DNA of 64,000 nt from assembly GCF_014842925.1 (NCBI RefSeq), contig NZ_JACYXJ010000004.1, positions 124,001 through 188,000 on the forward strand. The letters are read 5' to 3'. The position numbers were made by a program, and so were the translations under genes. Positions 1 through 7,904 of the stretch are shown here, in pieces (position 1 is the first letter of the stretch; each line of letters starts with the position of its first letter). Origin of the DNA: Roseibium polysiphoniae (GTDB lineage Bacteria > Pseudomonadota > Alphaproteobacteria > Rhizobiales > Stappiaceae). The notes under the pieces are model-generated. The model was given only the letters and a program-made list of their open reading frames with translations, had not been told where the DNA came from and ran no database searches.

Positions 1-40
1 ACCTAGACATAACGTCAGATCGGTGCAAGGGTAAGCGCCG

Positions 41-58
41 ATTGGATACGTATCCGAT
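41..58. promoter_or_regulatory. Palindromic operator candidate upstream of dctP
   Basis: ATTGGATACGTATCCGAT is a near-perfect palindrome whose core GGATACGTATCC is perfect. It ends just before the ribosome binding site GGGAGGAAAT (61-70) of the TRAP binding-protein gene, so a bound repressor would block transcription or its start. The shape fits GntR- or LacI-type operators, which often control TRAP operons; the protein that would bind is not in the window. Confidence 0.4.
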
Positions 59-75
59 TTGGGAGGAAATAGTTT

Positions 76-1176
76 ATGGATCGTCGTTCCTTTATCAAGA
101 AGGCCGGCCTGGGTGCTGGTGGTGCTGTTGCAGCTTCCACTCTTGCTGCTCCGGCTATTGCACAGTCGACCACCGACATGGTCATTGTCTCTACCTGGCC
201 ACGGGATTTCCCGGGTCTGGGTGTTTCCGCGCAGCGTCTTGCAGCGCGTATCGGTGAACTCACCGATGGTCGTATCAATGTTCAGTATTTTGCTGCCGGC
301 GAACGCGTTGGCGCATTCGACTCCTTCGATGAAGTCGCTTCCGGCAATGCTCAGGCCTACATCGGCGCTGACTACTACTGGAAGGGTAAGCACCCTGCGT
401 GGGCCTACTTCACGGCTGTTCCGTTCGGTCTGACATATGCCGAAATCGACGCCTGGATCAAATACGGCGGCGGACAGGAACTCTGGGATGAGCTTGCTGG
501 TGAATTCGGCCTGAAGAACTTTGCCTGTGGTAACACCGGCGTTCAGATGGGTGGCTGGTTCAACAAGGAAATCGAAACCGCTGATGACCTCAAGGGTCTG
601 AAGATGCGTATTCCTGGCCTCGGCGGCGACGTCATGGCCAAGCTTGGCGCTTCGCCTGTTTCGCTTCCTGGCGGTCAGATCTACGAAAACCTCGTGTCTG
701 GCGCTGTCGATGCAACTGAGTGGGTTGGTCCGTACAACGACTACTTCATGAAGTTCTACGAAGCTGCGAAATACTACTACTACCCGGGCATGCATGAGCC
801 GGGCTCGCAGCTTGCCATGGGCATGAACGCTTCCTGGTGGAATTCCCTGTCCAAGACGGATCAGGCAATCATCGAAGCAGCTTGTAACGAAGAAAATGCA
901 CGTCAGATGGCTGAGACCAACGCTGAAAACGGCGTTTACCTCGACAAGCTGATCAATGAACACGGCGTTGAACTGAAGAAGTTCTCCGACGAAGTTTATG
1001 ATGCATTCGGTGAAGCTGCTGAAGAAGTGTTTGAAGAAACCGTTCAGCACAGCGATCTGACCGCTCGTACGCACGAGAGCTTTGCAAAGGCCCGTTCAGA
1101 AATCGGCCGTTGGATGCTTCTTGCTGACACTGGTTATACCGAACAGCGTAACCGCGTTCTGGGCATCACTGTCTAA
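76..1176 (+). CDS. TRAP transporter substrate-binding protein, TakP/DctP family
   Basis: This is a periplasmic binding protein of a tripartite ATP-independent periplasmic transporter. Residues 1-30 are a Tat-type signal with the twin-arginine motif DRRSFIKKAG and a cleavage-like APAIAQ. The mature part has the family segments GNTGVQMGGWFNKEI, LKGLKMRIPGLGG and GAVDATEWVGPYNDYF, which resemble the 2-oxo-acid binding TakP group and suggest a carboxylate ligand; the exact ligand cannot be read. Length (366 aa) is normal. The start is fixed by GGGAGGAAAT six bases upstream. It is the first gene of a TRAP operon and is separated from dctQ by a strong stem-loop, which fits the excess of binding protein these systems need. 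Confidence 0.93.
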   Translation: MDRRSFIKKAGLGAGGAVAASTLAAPAIAQSTTDMVIVSTWPRDFPGLGVSAQRLAARIGELTDGRINVQYFAAGERVGAFDSFDEVASGNAQAYIGADYYWKGKHPAWAYFTAVPFGLTYAEIDAWIKYGGGQELWDELAGEFGLKNFACGNTGVQMGGWFNKEIETADDLKGLKMRIPGLGGDVMAKLGASPVSLPGGQIYENLVSGAVDATEWVGPYNDYFMKFYEAAKYYYYPGMHEPGSQLAMGMNASWWNSLSKTDQAIIEAACNEENARQMAETNAENGVYLDKLINEHGVELKKFSDEVYDAFGEAAEEVFEETVQHSDLTARTHESFAKARSEIGRWMLLADTGYTEQRNRVLGITV

Positions 1177-1196
1177 GTATTGCGGTTTTAAACGCA

Positions 1197-1220
1197 GGGG
1201 ACGGGAGAAATCCCGTCCCC
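1197..1220 (+). promoter_or_regulatory. Intercistronic stem-loop between dctP and dctQ
   Basis: GGGGACGGGA, loop GAAA, TCCCGTCCCC: a perfect 10-bp stem with a GNRA-type tetraloop. No T-run follows, so it more likely protects the 3' end of the dctP message or partially attenuates read-through than acts as a full terminator. Confidence 0.7.
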
Positions 1221-1261
1221 ACTCTTGTTGCATCTAAATAAAACCAAAGGGCACATCCGCA

Positions 1262-2296
1262 ATGACGGCCTTGAACACCGTTCAAGACGTGTCTGCCAAC
1301 TCCAACGCGACAACGGGTTCGTCCAAGAGCCCCGTTCCAGTCCGGACTTTCGGTTGGATCATTCTCGCAGTGATGGCAGCGTTCTTGCTGAACAATTATC
1401 TCAACTACTGGCAGGGACTTCCCGGTGTTGCCCCGATTTTCGGCGGTGCCGTGAACGGTTCCATGCCGATCCTTTGGTCCTGGGTGCAGTTGGGCCTTTA
1501 CGCCATTGCTGTGGTCCTCGCCTTTCTGCATGTCGGGCGGACGAAGCCCGTAACGCTTCGCGAGGATGCTAAGCGCATCAGTGACATCAACGCCTTTTTG
1601 ATCCGTGCTGCTTTCTGGGCAGTCCTCATAGTCGGGCTTGTCGATACTGTTATTTCCTTCCTTCGCGTCGAAGGGATGCTCGAGGGCATTGTCGGGACAG
1701 GGCTTGCAGCTGATCTGGGTCGATCCCATTTCCGCGGCGGCTATGTTCATATGCCGCTTATCGCGCTTTCCGTCGTGATCGCCGCCTTCACCCGGACGCT
1801 CGGCTTTACATGGCTTGCGCTGCTCGTGGTTGCTGCCGAGCTCCTGATCGTGATTGGTCGCTTCATCTTCTCTTACGAGCAGGCCTTCATGGCCGACCTG
1901 GTGCGCTTCTGGTATGCAGCATTGTTCCTCTTTGCCAGCGCCTACACGCTTCTGGAAGAGGGGCATGTCCGCGTCGATGTGTTCTACGCCGGGTTCAATT
2001 CGAGGCTTAAGGGCAAGGTCAACGCCGTTGGCTCGCTTCTTCTTGGCATTTCCCTGTGCTGGGTCATTCTGATCATTGGCATGGGCGGCAAGCAGAACAT
2101 CATCAATAGCCCGATCCTTTCCTATGAAACGACGCAGGCTGGCTTCGGCCTTTATGTGAAGTACTTGATGGCTGGTTTCCTGGGCGTTTTTGCTGTGTCC
2201 ATGATGATCCAGTTTGTCAGCTACCTCATGGATGCCGTTGCCGATATGCGCGGTGAACCGGGCGGTCGTGACCACGACGTCCCCGCTGCCCACTAG
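1262..2296 (+). CDS. TRAP transporter small permease (DctQ family), N-terminally extended
   Basis: This is the small membrane subunit of the TRAP transporter, pairing with the large permease in the inner membrane. At 344 aa it is about twice the usual 160-200 aa. The DctQ part lies in the C-terminal half, with the family-typical EEGHVRVDVFY at about residues 232-242. The first ~150 residues add a polar N-terminus and about three hydrophobic segments (near 29-45, 70-90 and 115-135). It follows dctP by 85 nt and precedes dctM by 20 nt. The first ATG in frame is used; no strong ribosome binding site is visible. The role of the extension is unknown. Confidence 0.88.
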   Translation: MTALNTVQDVSANSNATTGSSKSPVPVRTFGWIILAVMAAFLLNNYLNYWQGLPGVAPIFGGAVNGSMPILWSWVQLGLYAIAVVLAFLHVGRTKPVTLREDAKRISDINAFLIRAAFWAVLIVGLVDTVISFLRVEGMLEGIVGTGLAADLGRSHFRGGYVHMPLIALSVVIAAFTRTLGFTWLALLVVAAELLIVIGRFIFSYEQAFMADLVRFWYAALFLFASAYTLLEEGHVRVDVFYAGFNSRLKGKVNAVGSLLLGISLCWVILIIGMGGKQNIINSPILSYETTQAGFGLYVKYLMAGFLGVFAVSMMIQFVSYLMDAVADMRGEPGGRDHDVPAAH

Positions 2297-2316
2297 ACCG
2301 TCAGAGACTGCTTGAT

Positions 2317-4983
2317 ATGGAACTCTTCTTTCTAGCCCTTCTTGTGATCCTGATGGCGACCGCGCTTGGTTCAGGATTCCCGGTGGCCTTTGCGTTGCCG
2401 GGTTCGGCGATCATCACCATCGGCATCGCGGCCCTGTCCGGATATATTTTCTCGAGCGGAACAGATGCGTTCTTCGCGCATGGTGGTCCGGGCCAGTGGC
2501 TGAGTGCCGGCGTTACCAACTTCCGAGGGATCTATTGGGAGGCTGAGCGCGATACGCTGATTGCAATCCCATTGTTCGTGTTCATGGGAATCATGCTGCA
2601 GCGTTCGAAGATCGCTGAGGATCTGCTCGTGACCATGGCGCGCCTGTTCGGACCGGTTCCCGGCGGACTTGGCATTTCGGTCGTGTTTGTGGGTGCGCTT
2701 CTTGCGGCGACGACAGGTATTGTTGGTGCAACCGTTGTTGCCATGGGCCTGATCTCACTGCCTGCAATGCTGCGCAACAATTACTCTGTCCCGCTCGCGA
2801 CCGGTACGATTGCAGCGTCAGGCACACTTGGTCAGATCATTCCACCGTCGATCGTTCTGATCATCCTTGCCGACCAGCTTGCCAGTGCGGTTGATCAGGC
2901 AGGTGCTATTCGGCAAACGCTCTACAAGCAGACGACAGGCGAAATTTCGATGCCGTCGGACTTTGCTGTTGTGTCGACCAGTGCCGGTGAAATGTTCCTG
3001 GGCGCGTTCCTACCCGGAATGGTTCTTGTGGGCCTCTATATGGCCTTCATTCTCGGGTTTGCGCTGATCAACCCGAAGGCGGCTCCTGCGGTCCACCACG
3101 AAGGCAAGTTTGACCGCAAGTTCGCGGTCCAGGTTTTCGTAACGCTTGTCCCGCCGCTGGCACTGATCTTCCTCGTTCTGGGCTCGATCATCGCGGGCAT
3201 CGCAACCGTAAACCAGGCCGGTGCCATCGGCGCCGTGGGCGCCATGGTTATGGCCGGGTATCGACTGCGTGACGGTGAGCGCGGGGCCTATTCACCTGCA
3301 ATCATCGCTATCCTCTCACTTTTGGCGATTGCGCTGGTTGTCAGTTTCATCGGTGCGATCAACATCAAACGCATCGAAACCAGTCAGGATCTTCTCGGGC
3401 TTGTGATTGCCCTGATTGCTGTCTCCATGCTGCTCATCGCGGTATTCTGGAGTGGTTGGCGCACACTGAAGATTGAAGACACGCTGCGTGGCGTAATGGT
3501 CGAGACAGCGAAGACCACCTCGCTTGTGTTCATCATTCTGGTTGGCGCGGCCATGCTGACGTCTTCCTTCCGGGCCTTCGGTGGTGAAGAGCTGGTCAAG
3601 GATTTTCTTCTTGGACTACCCGGTGGCTTCTGGGCACAGTTTCTAATTGTCATGATGGTCATCTTCATCCTCGGCTTTTTTCTCGACTTCATCGAGATTG
3701 CCGTGGTCGTCGTGCCGATCGTGGCCCCGATTCTCCTCGCTGATCCTTCCGCCAATGTGACCGCAGTCTGGCTCGGTGTGATGATCGGTCTGAATATCCA
3801 GACGTCGTTCCTGACGCCGCCGTTTGGTTTCGCATTGTTCTATCTGCGCGGTGTCGCTCCGGCGGTGGTCAAGACCATCGACATGTACAAGGGTGTTATC
3901 GCCTTTATTGGTCTTCAGTTGTTTGCTCTGGCGATCGTCGGACTGTACCCACAGCTTGTGAACTACCTGCCGAACAGGGCGTCGCTGCTGTCTGAAACGG
4001 CGCCTCCGCCGAAGAACCCGCGTCTGCAATATTGCATGGAGAACCTCGTTTATGAGGACTTCCAGCAAAATGGCGATACTATTCTGTCTGCAATTCAGAC
4101 CGCTGAAGGGCTCGATGTGAGTTATCTTCCGGAAGATCTGCAAAAGGATCTCGCGAAAGGGTTTGAACAGGCTCGCAGCGCGATTCCTCAGATGACTGCT
4201 ATTGTCGATGCAGAAGAAGCCGTCGCGGCTGCTGCGGGAGACTATCGCCCTCTTCACGGTGAAGTTCGTGCTCTTGAGCGTGATGCGCGCCGCATCGACG
4301 AGACCATTGAGGAGCTGAAGGTTATTGTCAGCCGTTCGGGTGAGACTGGGATCTATACCGTTGCTCAGGGCGAACGGGCTCAAGCGCGGATTGACGTACT
4401 GACGGTCGAGCATGACGCACTGCTTGCTGAGATTCCGGCTGAATGGGAGGAGGTCAACAAGACCTTCGCGGACATCCAAAAGGCGGAAACCAAGGCGCGT
4501 CAGACCTACCGGCGTACGGTCGATCAGGCCTATGAGCCTTTGAGCGAGGTTCGACTTATTCTATCCGATGCAGACAAGCTTGCGTCCAAGGAAGCCGAAA
4601 TCGAAGGCTTGAAGGAAGCGATCTCGAACCTGGATGCAGCCGCAGCCGTGGAGCAGATTGAGGCCGTACGGTCGTCTGTGGGTGAAGTCGAAGGTGCGAG
4701 CGACATCCGCAAGGGCCTTTCTGCTGCGCGCAAGATCATGCGTGGGAAGACGCCAGACAAGGACGAGGCGATCGCAGAGATCGACAACTCACTGGCCGAG
4801 CTCAAGTCCGATCTGGAATGGCGTGAAAGAGGGGCGGCGGAGCTGCTGCCACAGCTTGCGGCCTATGATGAGGTCATCAAGGACAACATCGGTCTTCGCC
4901 AACAGTCCCGTCTGCCAGACGGACTTGCGCTGGACGTTGCCGCCTGTCTTTCCGGGCACCGCGATATTTCACTGAACTTCTAA
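2317..4983 (+). CDS. TRAP transporter large permease (DctM family) with long C-terminal coiled-coil-like domain
   Basis: This is the ion-coupled translocation subunit of the TRAP transporter. Residues 1 to about 550 are a DctM permease with many membrane segments and the conserved GALLAATTGIVGATVVAMGL, GTLGQIIPPSIVLIILADQ and NIQTSFLTPPFGFALFYLRG stretches. After NYLPNRAS the protein does not stop but continues for about 335 residues that are hydrophilic and rich in Glu, Ala, Lys and Arg, with heptad-like runs such as EVRALERDARRIDETIEELK and KLASKEAEIEGLKEAISNLD, suggesting a cytoplasmic or periplasmic coiled coil. Ordinary DctM proteins are 420-520 aa. The extra part keeps one reading frame throughout, so it is not a read-through artefact. 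Confidence 0.9.
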   Translation: MELFFLALLVILMATALGSGFPVAFALPGSAIITIGIAALSGYIFSSGTDAFFAHGGPGQWLSAGVTNFRGIYWEAERDTLIAIPLFVFMGIMLQRSKIAEDLLVTMARLFGPVPGGLGISVVFVGALLAATTGIVGATVVAMGLISLPAMLRNNYSVPLATGTIAASGTLGQIIPPSIVLIILADQLASAVDQAGAIRQTLYKQTTGEISMPSDFAVVSTSAGEMFLGAFLPGMVLVGLYMAFILGFALINPKAAPAVHHEGKFDRKFAVQVFVTLVPPLALIFLVLGSIIAGIATVNQAGAIGAVGAMVMAGYRLRDGERGAYSPAIIAILSLLAIALVVSFIGAINIKRIETSQDLLGLVIALIAVSMLLIAVFWSGWRTLKIEDTLRGVMVETAKTTSLVFIILVGAAMLTSSFRAFGGEELVKDFLLGLPGGFWAQFLIVMMVIFILGFFLDFIEIAVVVVPIVAPILLADPSANVTAVWLGVMIGLNIQTSFLTPPFGFALFYLRGVAPAVVKTIDMYKGVIAFIGLQLFALAIVGLYPQLVNYLPNRASLLSETAPPPKNPRLQYCMENLVYEDFQQNGDTILSAIQTAEGLDVSYLPEDLQKDLAKGFEQARSAIPQMTAIVDAEEAVAAAAGDYRPLHGEVRALERDARRIDETIEELKVIVSRSGETGIYTVAQGERAQARIDVLTVEHDALLAEIPAEWEEVNKTFADIQKAETKARQTYRRTVDQAYEPLSEVRLILSDADKLASKEAEIEGLKEAISNLDAAAAVEQIEAVRSSVGEVEGASDIRKGLSAARKIMRGKTPDKDEAIAEIDNSLAELKSDLEWRERGAAELLPQLAAYDEVIKDNIGLRQQSRLPDGLALDVAACLSGHRDISLNF

Positions 4984-5007
4984 GGTTTAGCGAAATAGGG
5001 GATAAGG

Positions 5008-5039
5008 AACGGGGGAAAGGCAACTTTCTCCCGTTTTTT
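5008..5039 (+). terminator. Rho-independent terminator after dctM
   Basis: The arms AACGGGGGAAAG and CTTTCTCCCGTT form a 12-bp stem with one G-T wobble and a GCAA loop, and the run TTTTTT follows. It closes the first TRAP operon 13 nt before the next dctQ begins, so the second pair needs its own promoter or read-through. Confidence 0.8.
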
Positions 5040-5052
5040 GTAGGCACGAACC

Positions 5053-5604
5053 ATGATGACGCAAATTCCAAGAGTGGTGACCCAGGTGAACCGCTTTGCC
5101 GCATCGATTGCGGCGGCGAGCTTGCTTCTTTTGTTCCTGACGCAGTTTTGCGTGGTCCTGCTTCGCTATGTTTTCGACACTGGCTTTGTCTGGATGCAGG
5201 AGTTGCCACTTTATTTTCATGGTGGGGCAGCCCTTCTGGCCATCGGCTACACGCTCCATACCGGTGGCCACATTCGGGTGGATATCTTCTATCGATCGGC
5301 AGGCGAAAGACGAAAGGCTCTTGTGGATGCTGGCGGCAGCCTTCTGTTCCTGCTGCCGGTCTCGGTCACGATCTTCTGGTATTCGCTTCCCTATGTGATC
5401 GCCTCATGGGCGGTCTTGGAGGGGTCGGCGCAGCCGTCTGGCATCCCTGCGATTTTTGTTCTCAAGACTTTGTTGCCGGTTTTCTCGCTTCTTCTGGCGC
5501 TGCAGGCCTTCGCACAATTTTGGAGCGCTTGTTGCGTGCTGTTTGGCGCGCGGGAGATTGATCCAGCGGCGCTTGATCCTGGCGCAGAAGAGGGTCTGCA
5601 TTGA
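5053..5604 (+). CDS. TRAP transporter small permease (DctQ family), second copy
   Basis: A 183-aa inner-membrane protein of normal DctQ size with about four hydrophobic segments. It carries family-typical LRYVFDTGFVWMQELPLYFH and HTGGHIRVDIFY, the latter corresponding to GHVRVDVFY in the copy at 1262-2296. Its stop overlaps the start of the following dctM by 4 nt (TTGA), implying translational coupling. No binding-protein gene accompanies this pair, so it either uses the upstream DctP or one encoded elsewhere. ATG at 5053 is followed by a second ATG at 5056; either may be used. Confidence 0.88.
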   Translation: MMTQIPRVVTQVNRFAASIAAASLLLLFLTQFCVVLLRYVFDTGFVWMQELPLYFHGGAALLAIGYTLHTGGHIRVDIFYRSAGERRKALVDAGGSLLFLLPVSVTIFWYSLPYVIASWAVLEGSAQPSGIPAIFVLKTLLPVFSLLLALQAFAQFWSACCVLFGAREIDPAALDPGAEEGLH

Positions 5605-7163
5605 CCTTGCTTTTTGAACATCTTGATCTGCTGATGCTGGTAGTGTCTTTGCTGATGCTTCTGCTCGGCTATCCGGCCGCCTTCACCCTTGGCGGTGTTG
5701 CACTTGTCTTTGCCGGAATCGGATTTTTCAGTGGCGTGGGCCCAACAATGGGTGCCATCCCGATACGTGTCTTCGGCACGATCAGCAATGAAACGCTGAT
5801 TGCGGTGCCGCTCTTCATCGTGATGGGTATCGTGCTTGAAAGAGCGCGAATAGCGGAAGATCTCCTGACTGCGCTCGGATGGCTGTTCCGCAAGGTGCCA
5901 GGAGGTCTTGTTGTTTCGGTGACCGTCGTCGGAGCACTTCTTGCCGCCTCCACTGGAATTGTCGGTGCAACGGTTGTGACCATGGGCCTGATCTCGCTGC
6001 CTTCGCTCCTAAAGGCAGGCGTGTCTCCACGCTTGGCGACAGGATCCATCGCAGCAGCGGGCACGCTCGGGCAGATTATCCCGCCGTCGATTGTCCTCGT
6101 TTTTCTCGCTGATCAGCTCTCGAACGCCTATCAGACCAGCCAACGCGAAATGGGAAATTTCGCGCCTGACCCGTTTTCCATCGCCGACCTTTTCGCCGCA
6201 GCCTTCTTGCCCGGCCTCCTGTTGGTCGGCGTCTACGTCATCTATCAAGTTGCGGTGTCTTTGCGAACAAACTCTAGAGCGCGGGATCCTTCAACTGGAT
6301 CCGCCGAGATGGCAACGGTTGATGTCTGGCTCGCGATGGGGCCGCCGCTTGCCCTGATCCTGTGTGTTCTCGGTGCAATTCTCGGAGGGGTTGCGACACC
6401 CACAGAAGCGGCGTCCCTCGGGGTGGCCGGTGCCCTTGTTCTCGCAGGTAGCAGGCAGGTGCCCGACCGTTCTTGGTTGCTGCTCGTGCCTTTGTCAGGC
6501 GCGTTCGCCGTTATCCTTACTCAATCTGCTGAGGCACTTTGGGTTGGAAGGGGGGCCGTCTTCACATTCGCCGTTTCTGTCATCGGGACGCTTGCCGTCA
6601 CCGGAGGGCTGCTGGCCAATATCGTCGTTCTGTTCCGGAGCGGGATCTTGAGCGATGTCTTGCAGTCCGCGGTCGAATTCACCGCCATGGTCTTTGCGAT
6701 CATGATCGGGGCGACGATCTTTTCGCTCATCTTTCGGGATCTGGGTGGTGATGAGACCGTCTCTGCTCTTCTCCAAGACCTTCCAGGGGGCACGCTTGGC
6801 GCGGTCCTGATTGTCATGGCGGTCATGTTCGCGCTTGGTTTCTTTCTCGACTTTCTTGAGATCGTCTTTGTGGTCGTGCCCTTGGTGGCGCCGATCCTGC
6901 TGCAGCTGCCGATGCCGGACGGCAGTCCCATGAGCCCAGCGTGGCTCGGAGTGATGATGGCAGTGAACCTTCAGACATCTTTTCTCACGCCCCCCTTCGG
7001 TTTTGCCTTGTTTTACCTTCGCGGCGCTGCGCCAAAGGAGGTTGCAACCGCTGACATATATCTGGGGGCAGCACCTTTCGTTGGCCTGCAGCTGTTGGCT
7101 CTGATCTGCCTTTGGTTCTTTCCGGACATCGCCACGTGGCTACCCAGGTATCTGTTTTCCTGA
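5601..7163 (+). CDS. TRAP transporter large permease (DctM family), second copy
   Basis: This 520-aa polytopic membrane protein is the translocation subunit of a second TRAP transporter. Family segments include GALLAASTGIVGATVVTMGL, GTLGQIIPPSIVLVFLADQ and NLQTSFLTPPFGFALFYLRG, closely parallel to the DctM at 2317-4983 but without the long tail. It starts with TTG overlapping the stop of dctQ. A hydrophobic insertion around residues 295-355 makes it longer than a minimal DctM, and the other DctM has a similar insertion, so the two probably share a subfamily. It ends 3 nt from the stop codon of the opposing response-regulator gene. Confidence 0.9.
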   Translation: MTLLFEHLDLLMLVVSLLMLLLGYPAAFTLGGVALVFAGIGFFSGVGPTMGAIPIRVFGTISNETLIAVPLFIVMGIVLERARIAEDLLTALGWLFRKVPGGLVVSVTVVGALLAASTGIVGATVVTMGLISLPSLLKAGVSPRLATGSIAAAGTLGQIIPPSIVLVFLADQLSNAYQTSQREMGNFAPDPFSIADLFAAAFLPGLLLVGVYVIYQVAVSLRTNSRARDPSTGSAEMATVDVWLAMGPPLALILCVLGAILGGVATPTEAASLGVAGALVLAGSRQVPDRSWLLLVPLSGAFAVILTQSAEALWVGRGAVFTFAVSVIGTLAVTGGLLANIVVLFRSGILSDVLQSAVEFTAMVFAIMIGATIFSLIFRDLGGDETVSALLQDLPGGTLGAVLIVMAVMFALGFFLDFLEIVFVVVPLVAPILLQLPMPDGSPMSPAWLGVMMAVNLQTSFLTPPFGFALFYLRGAAPKEVATADIYLGAAPFVGLQLLALICLWFFPDIATWLPRYLFS

Positions 7164-7166
7164 GTA

Positions 7167-7904
7167 TCAGGACCAGGTGACCGCCGCGGCAAGCATGTAT
7201 CCAGAGCCATAGACTGTCCTTATGAGGCTTGGCTTGTGCTCAGTGCTGAGCTTTTTCCGGATGCGTGAGATCCGGACATCGATCGAACGATCCATGCTCT
7301 CATCCCGGCCGCCGTGCTCCAGAAGATAGTCTCGGCTCAGCACTCTCTTCGGCGCGCGTAGCAACGCATCGAGCAAGCTTGCCTCCCCGGTGGAGAGGAA
7401 CGTCTCTTCGCCGTCGGGTGAGGTGAGGCAGTGAGATGAGGGAAGGTATGTCCAGCCTTCAAAGCGCGCTTGCCGTATCGCTGGTTCCGGGGATGGATGA
7501 TCGCCGGAGCGGCGCAGGATGGATCGGATTCTTGCGACCACTTCCCGGGGGTCGAAGGGTTTGACGACATAGTCATCGGCCCCCATCTCGAGGCCCATTA
7601 CGCGATCAGATGAGTGATTTCTCGCCGAAAGGACGATGATCGGAACCGAAGATGTCTTCCGGATCTCATTGATCAGGGACATTCCGTCAATGTCGGGCAG
7701 ACCAAGATCGATCAAGCAGACAGCAGGCGTCTCGAGCTGCAGGGCCTCCAGAAGTTCGCCCCCGGATGCGAATACACGCCCGGAGATCCCGAACGGTTTC
7801 ATCGCTTCGGTCACCAGCGCGCCGATATCGGGCTCATCATCGACAATGAATGCAAGTGAAGAAGATATGTGGCCGGGGTCTGTGAAGCGGGCGGTCAAGG
7901 TCAT
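7167..7904 (-). CDS. Two-component response regulator, OmpR/PhoB family
   Basis: A DNA-binding regulator of 245 aa. The receiver domain (about 15-130) shows IVDDEPDIG, the phosphoacceptor region LIDLGLPDIDGM, VLSARN and VVKPFDPREV. The C-terminal winged helix (about 145-240) shows APKRVLSRDYLLEHG, SIDVRISRIRKKL and IRTVYGSGYM. An upstream extension of the frame exists, but the ATG at 7904 is preferred because it overlaps the stop of the kinase gene by 4 nt (ATGA) and starts right before the receiver fold. The natural partner is the hybrid kinase just upstream; likely targets are the divergent acyl-CoA/ABC operon or the neighbouring TRAP genes. Confidence 0.92.
   Translation of the reverse strand: MTLTARFTDPGHISSSLAFIVDDEPDIGALVTEAMKPFGISGRVFASGGELLEALQLETPAVCLIDLGLPDIDGMSLINEIRKTSSVPIIVLSARNHSSDRVMGLEMGADDYVVKPFDPREVVARIRSILRRSGDHPSPEPAIRQARFEGWTYLPSSHCLTSPDGEETFLSTGEASLLDALLRAPKRVLSRDYLLEHGGRDESMDRSIDVRISRIRKKLSTEHKPSLIRTVYGSGYMLAAAVTWS

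Noticed and set aside
1166-2293. Long open frame (375 codons) on the minus strand opposite dctQ
   Set aside because: It is fully antisense to a membrane-protein gene with clear family features; its translation is polar and compositionally odd, as expected for a codon-bias shadow.
3643-4479. 278-codon minus-strand frame opposite the dctM tail
   Set aside because: No recognisable motifs, no ribosome binding site, and the plus-strand frame continues as one protein.
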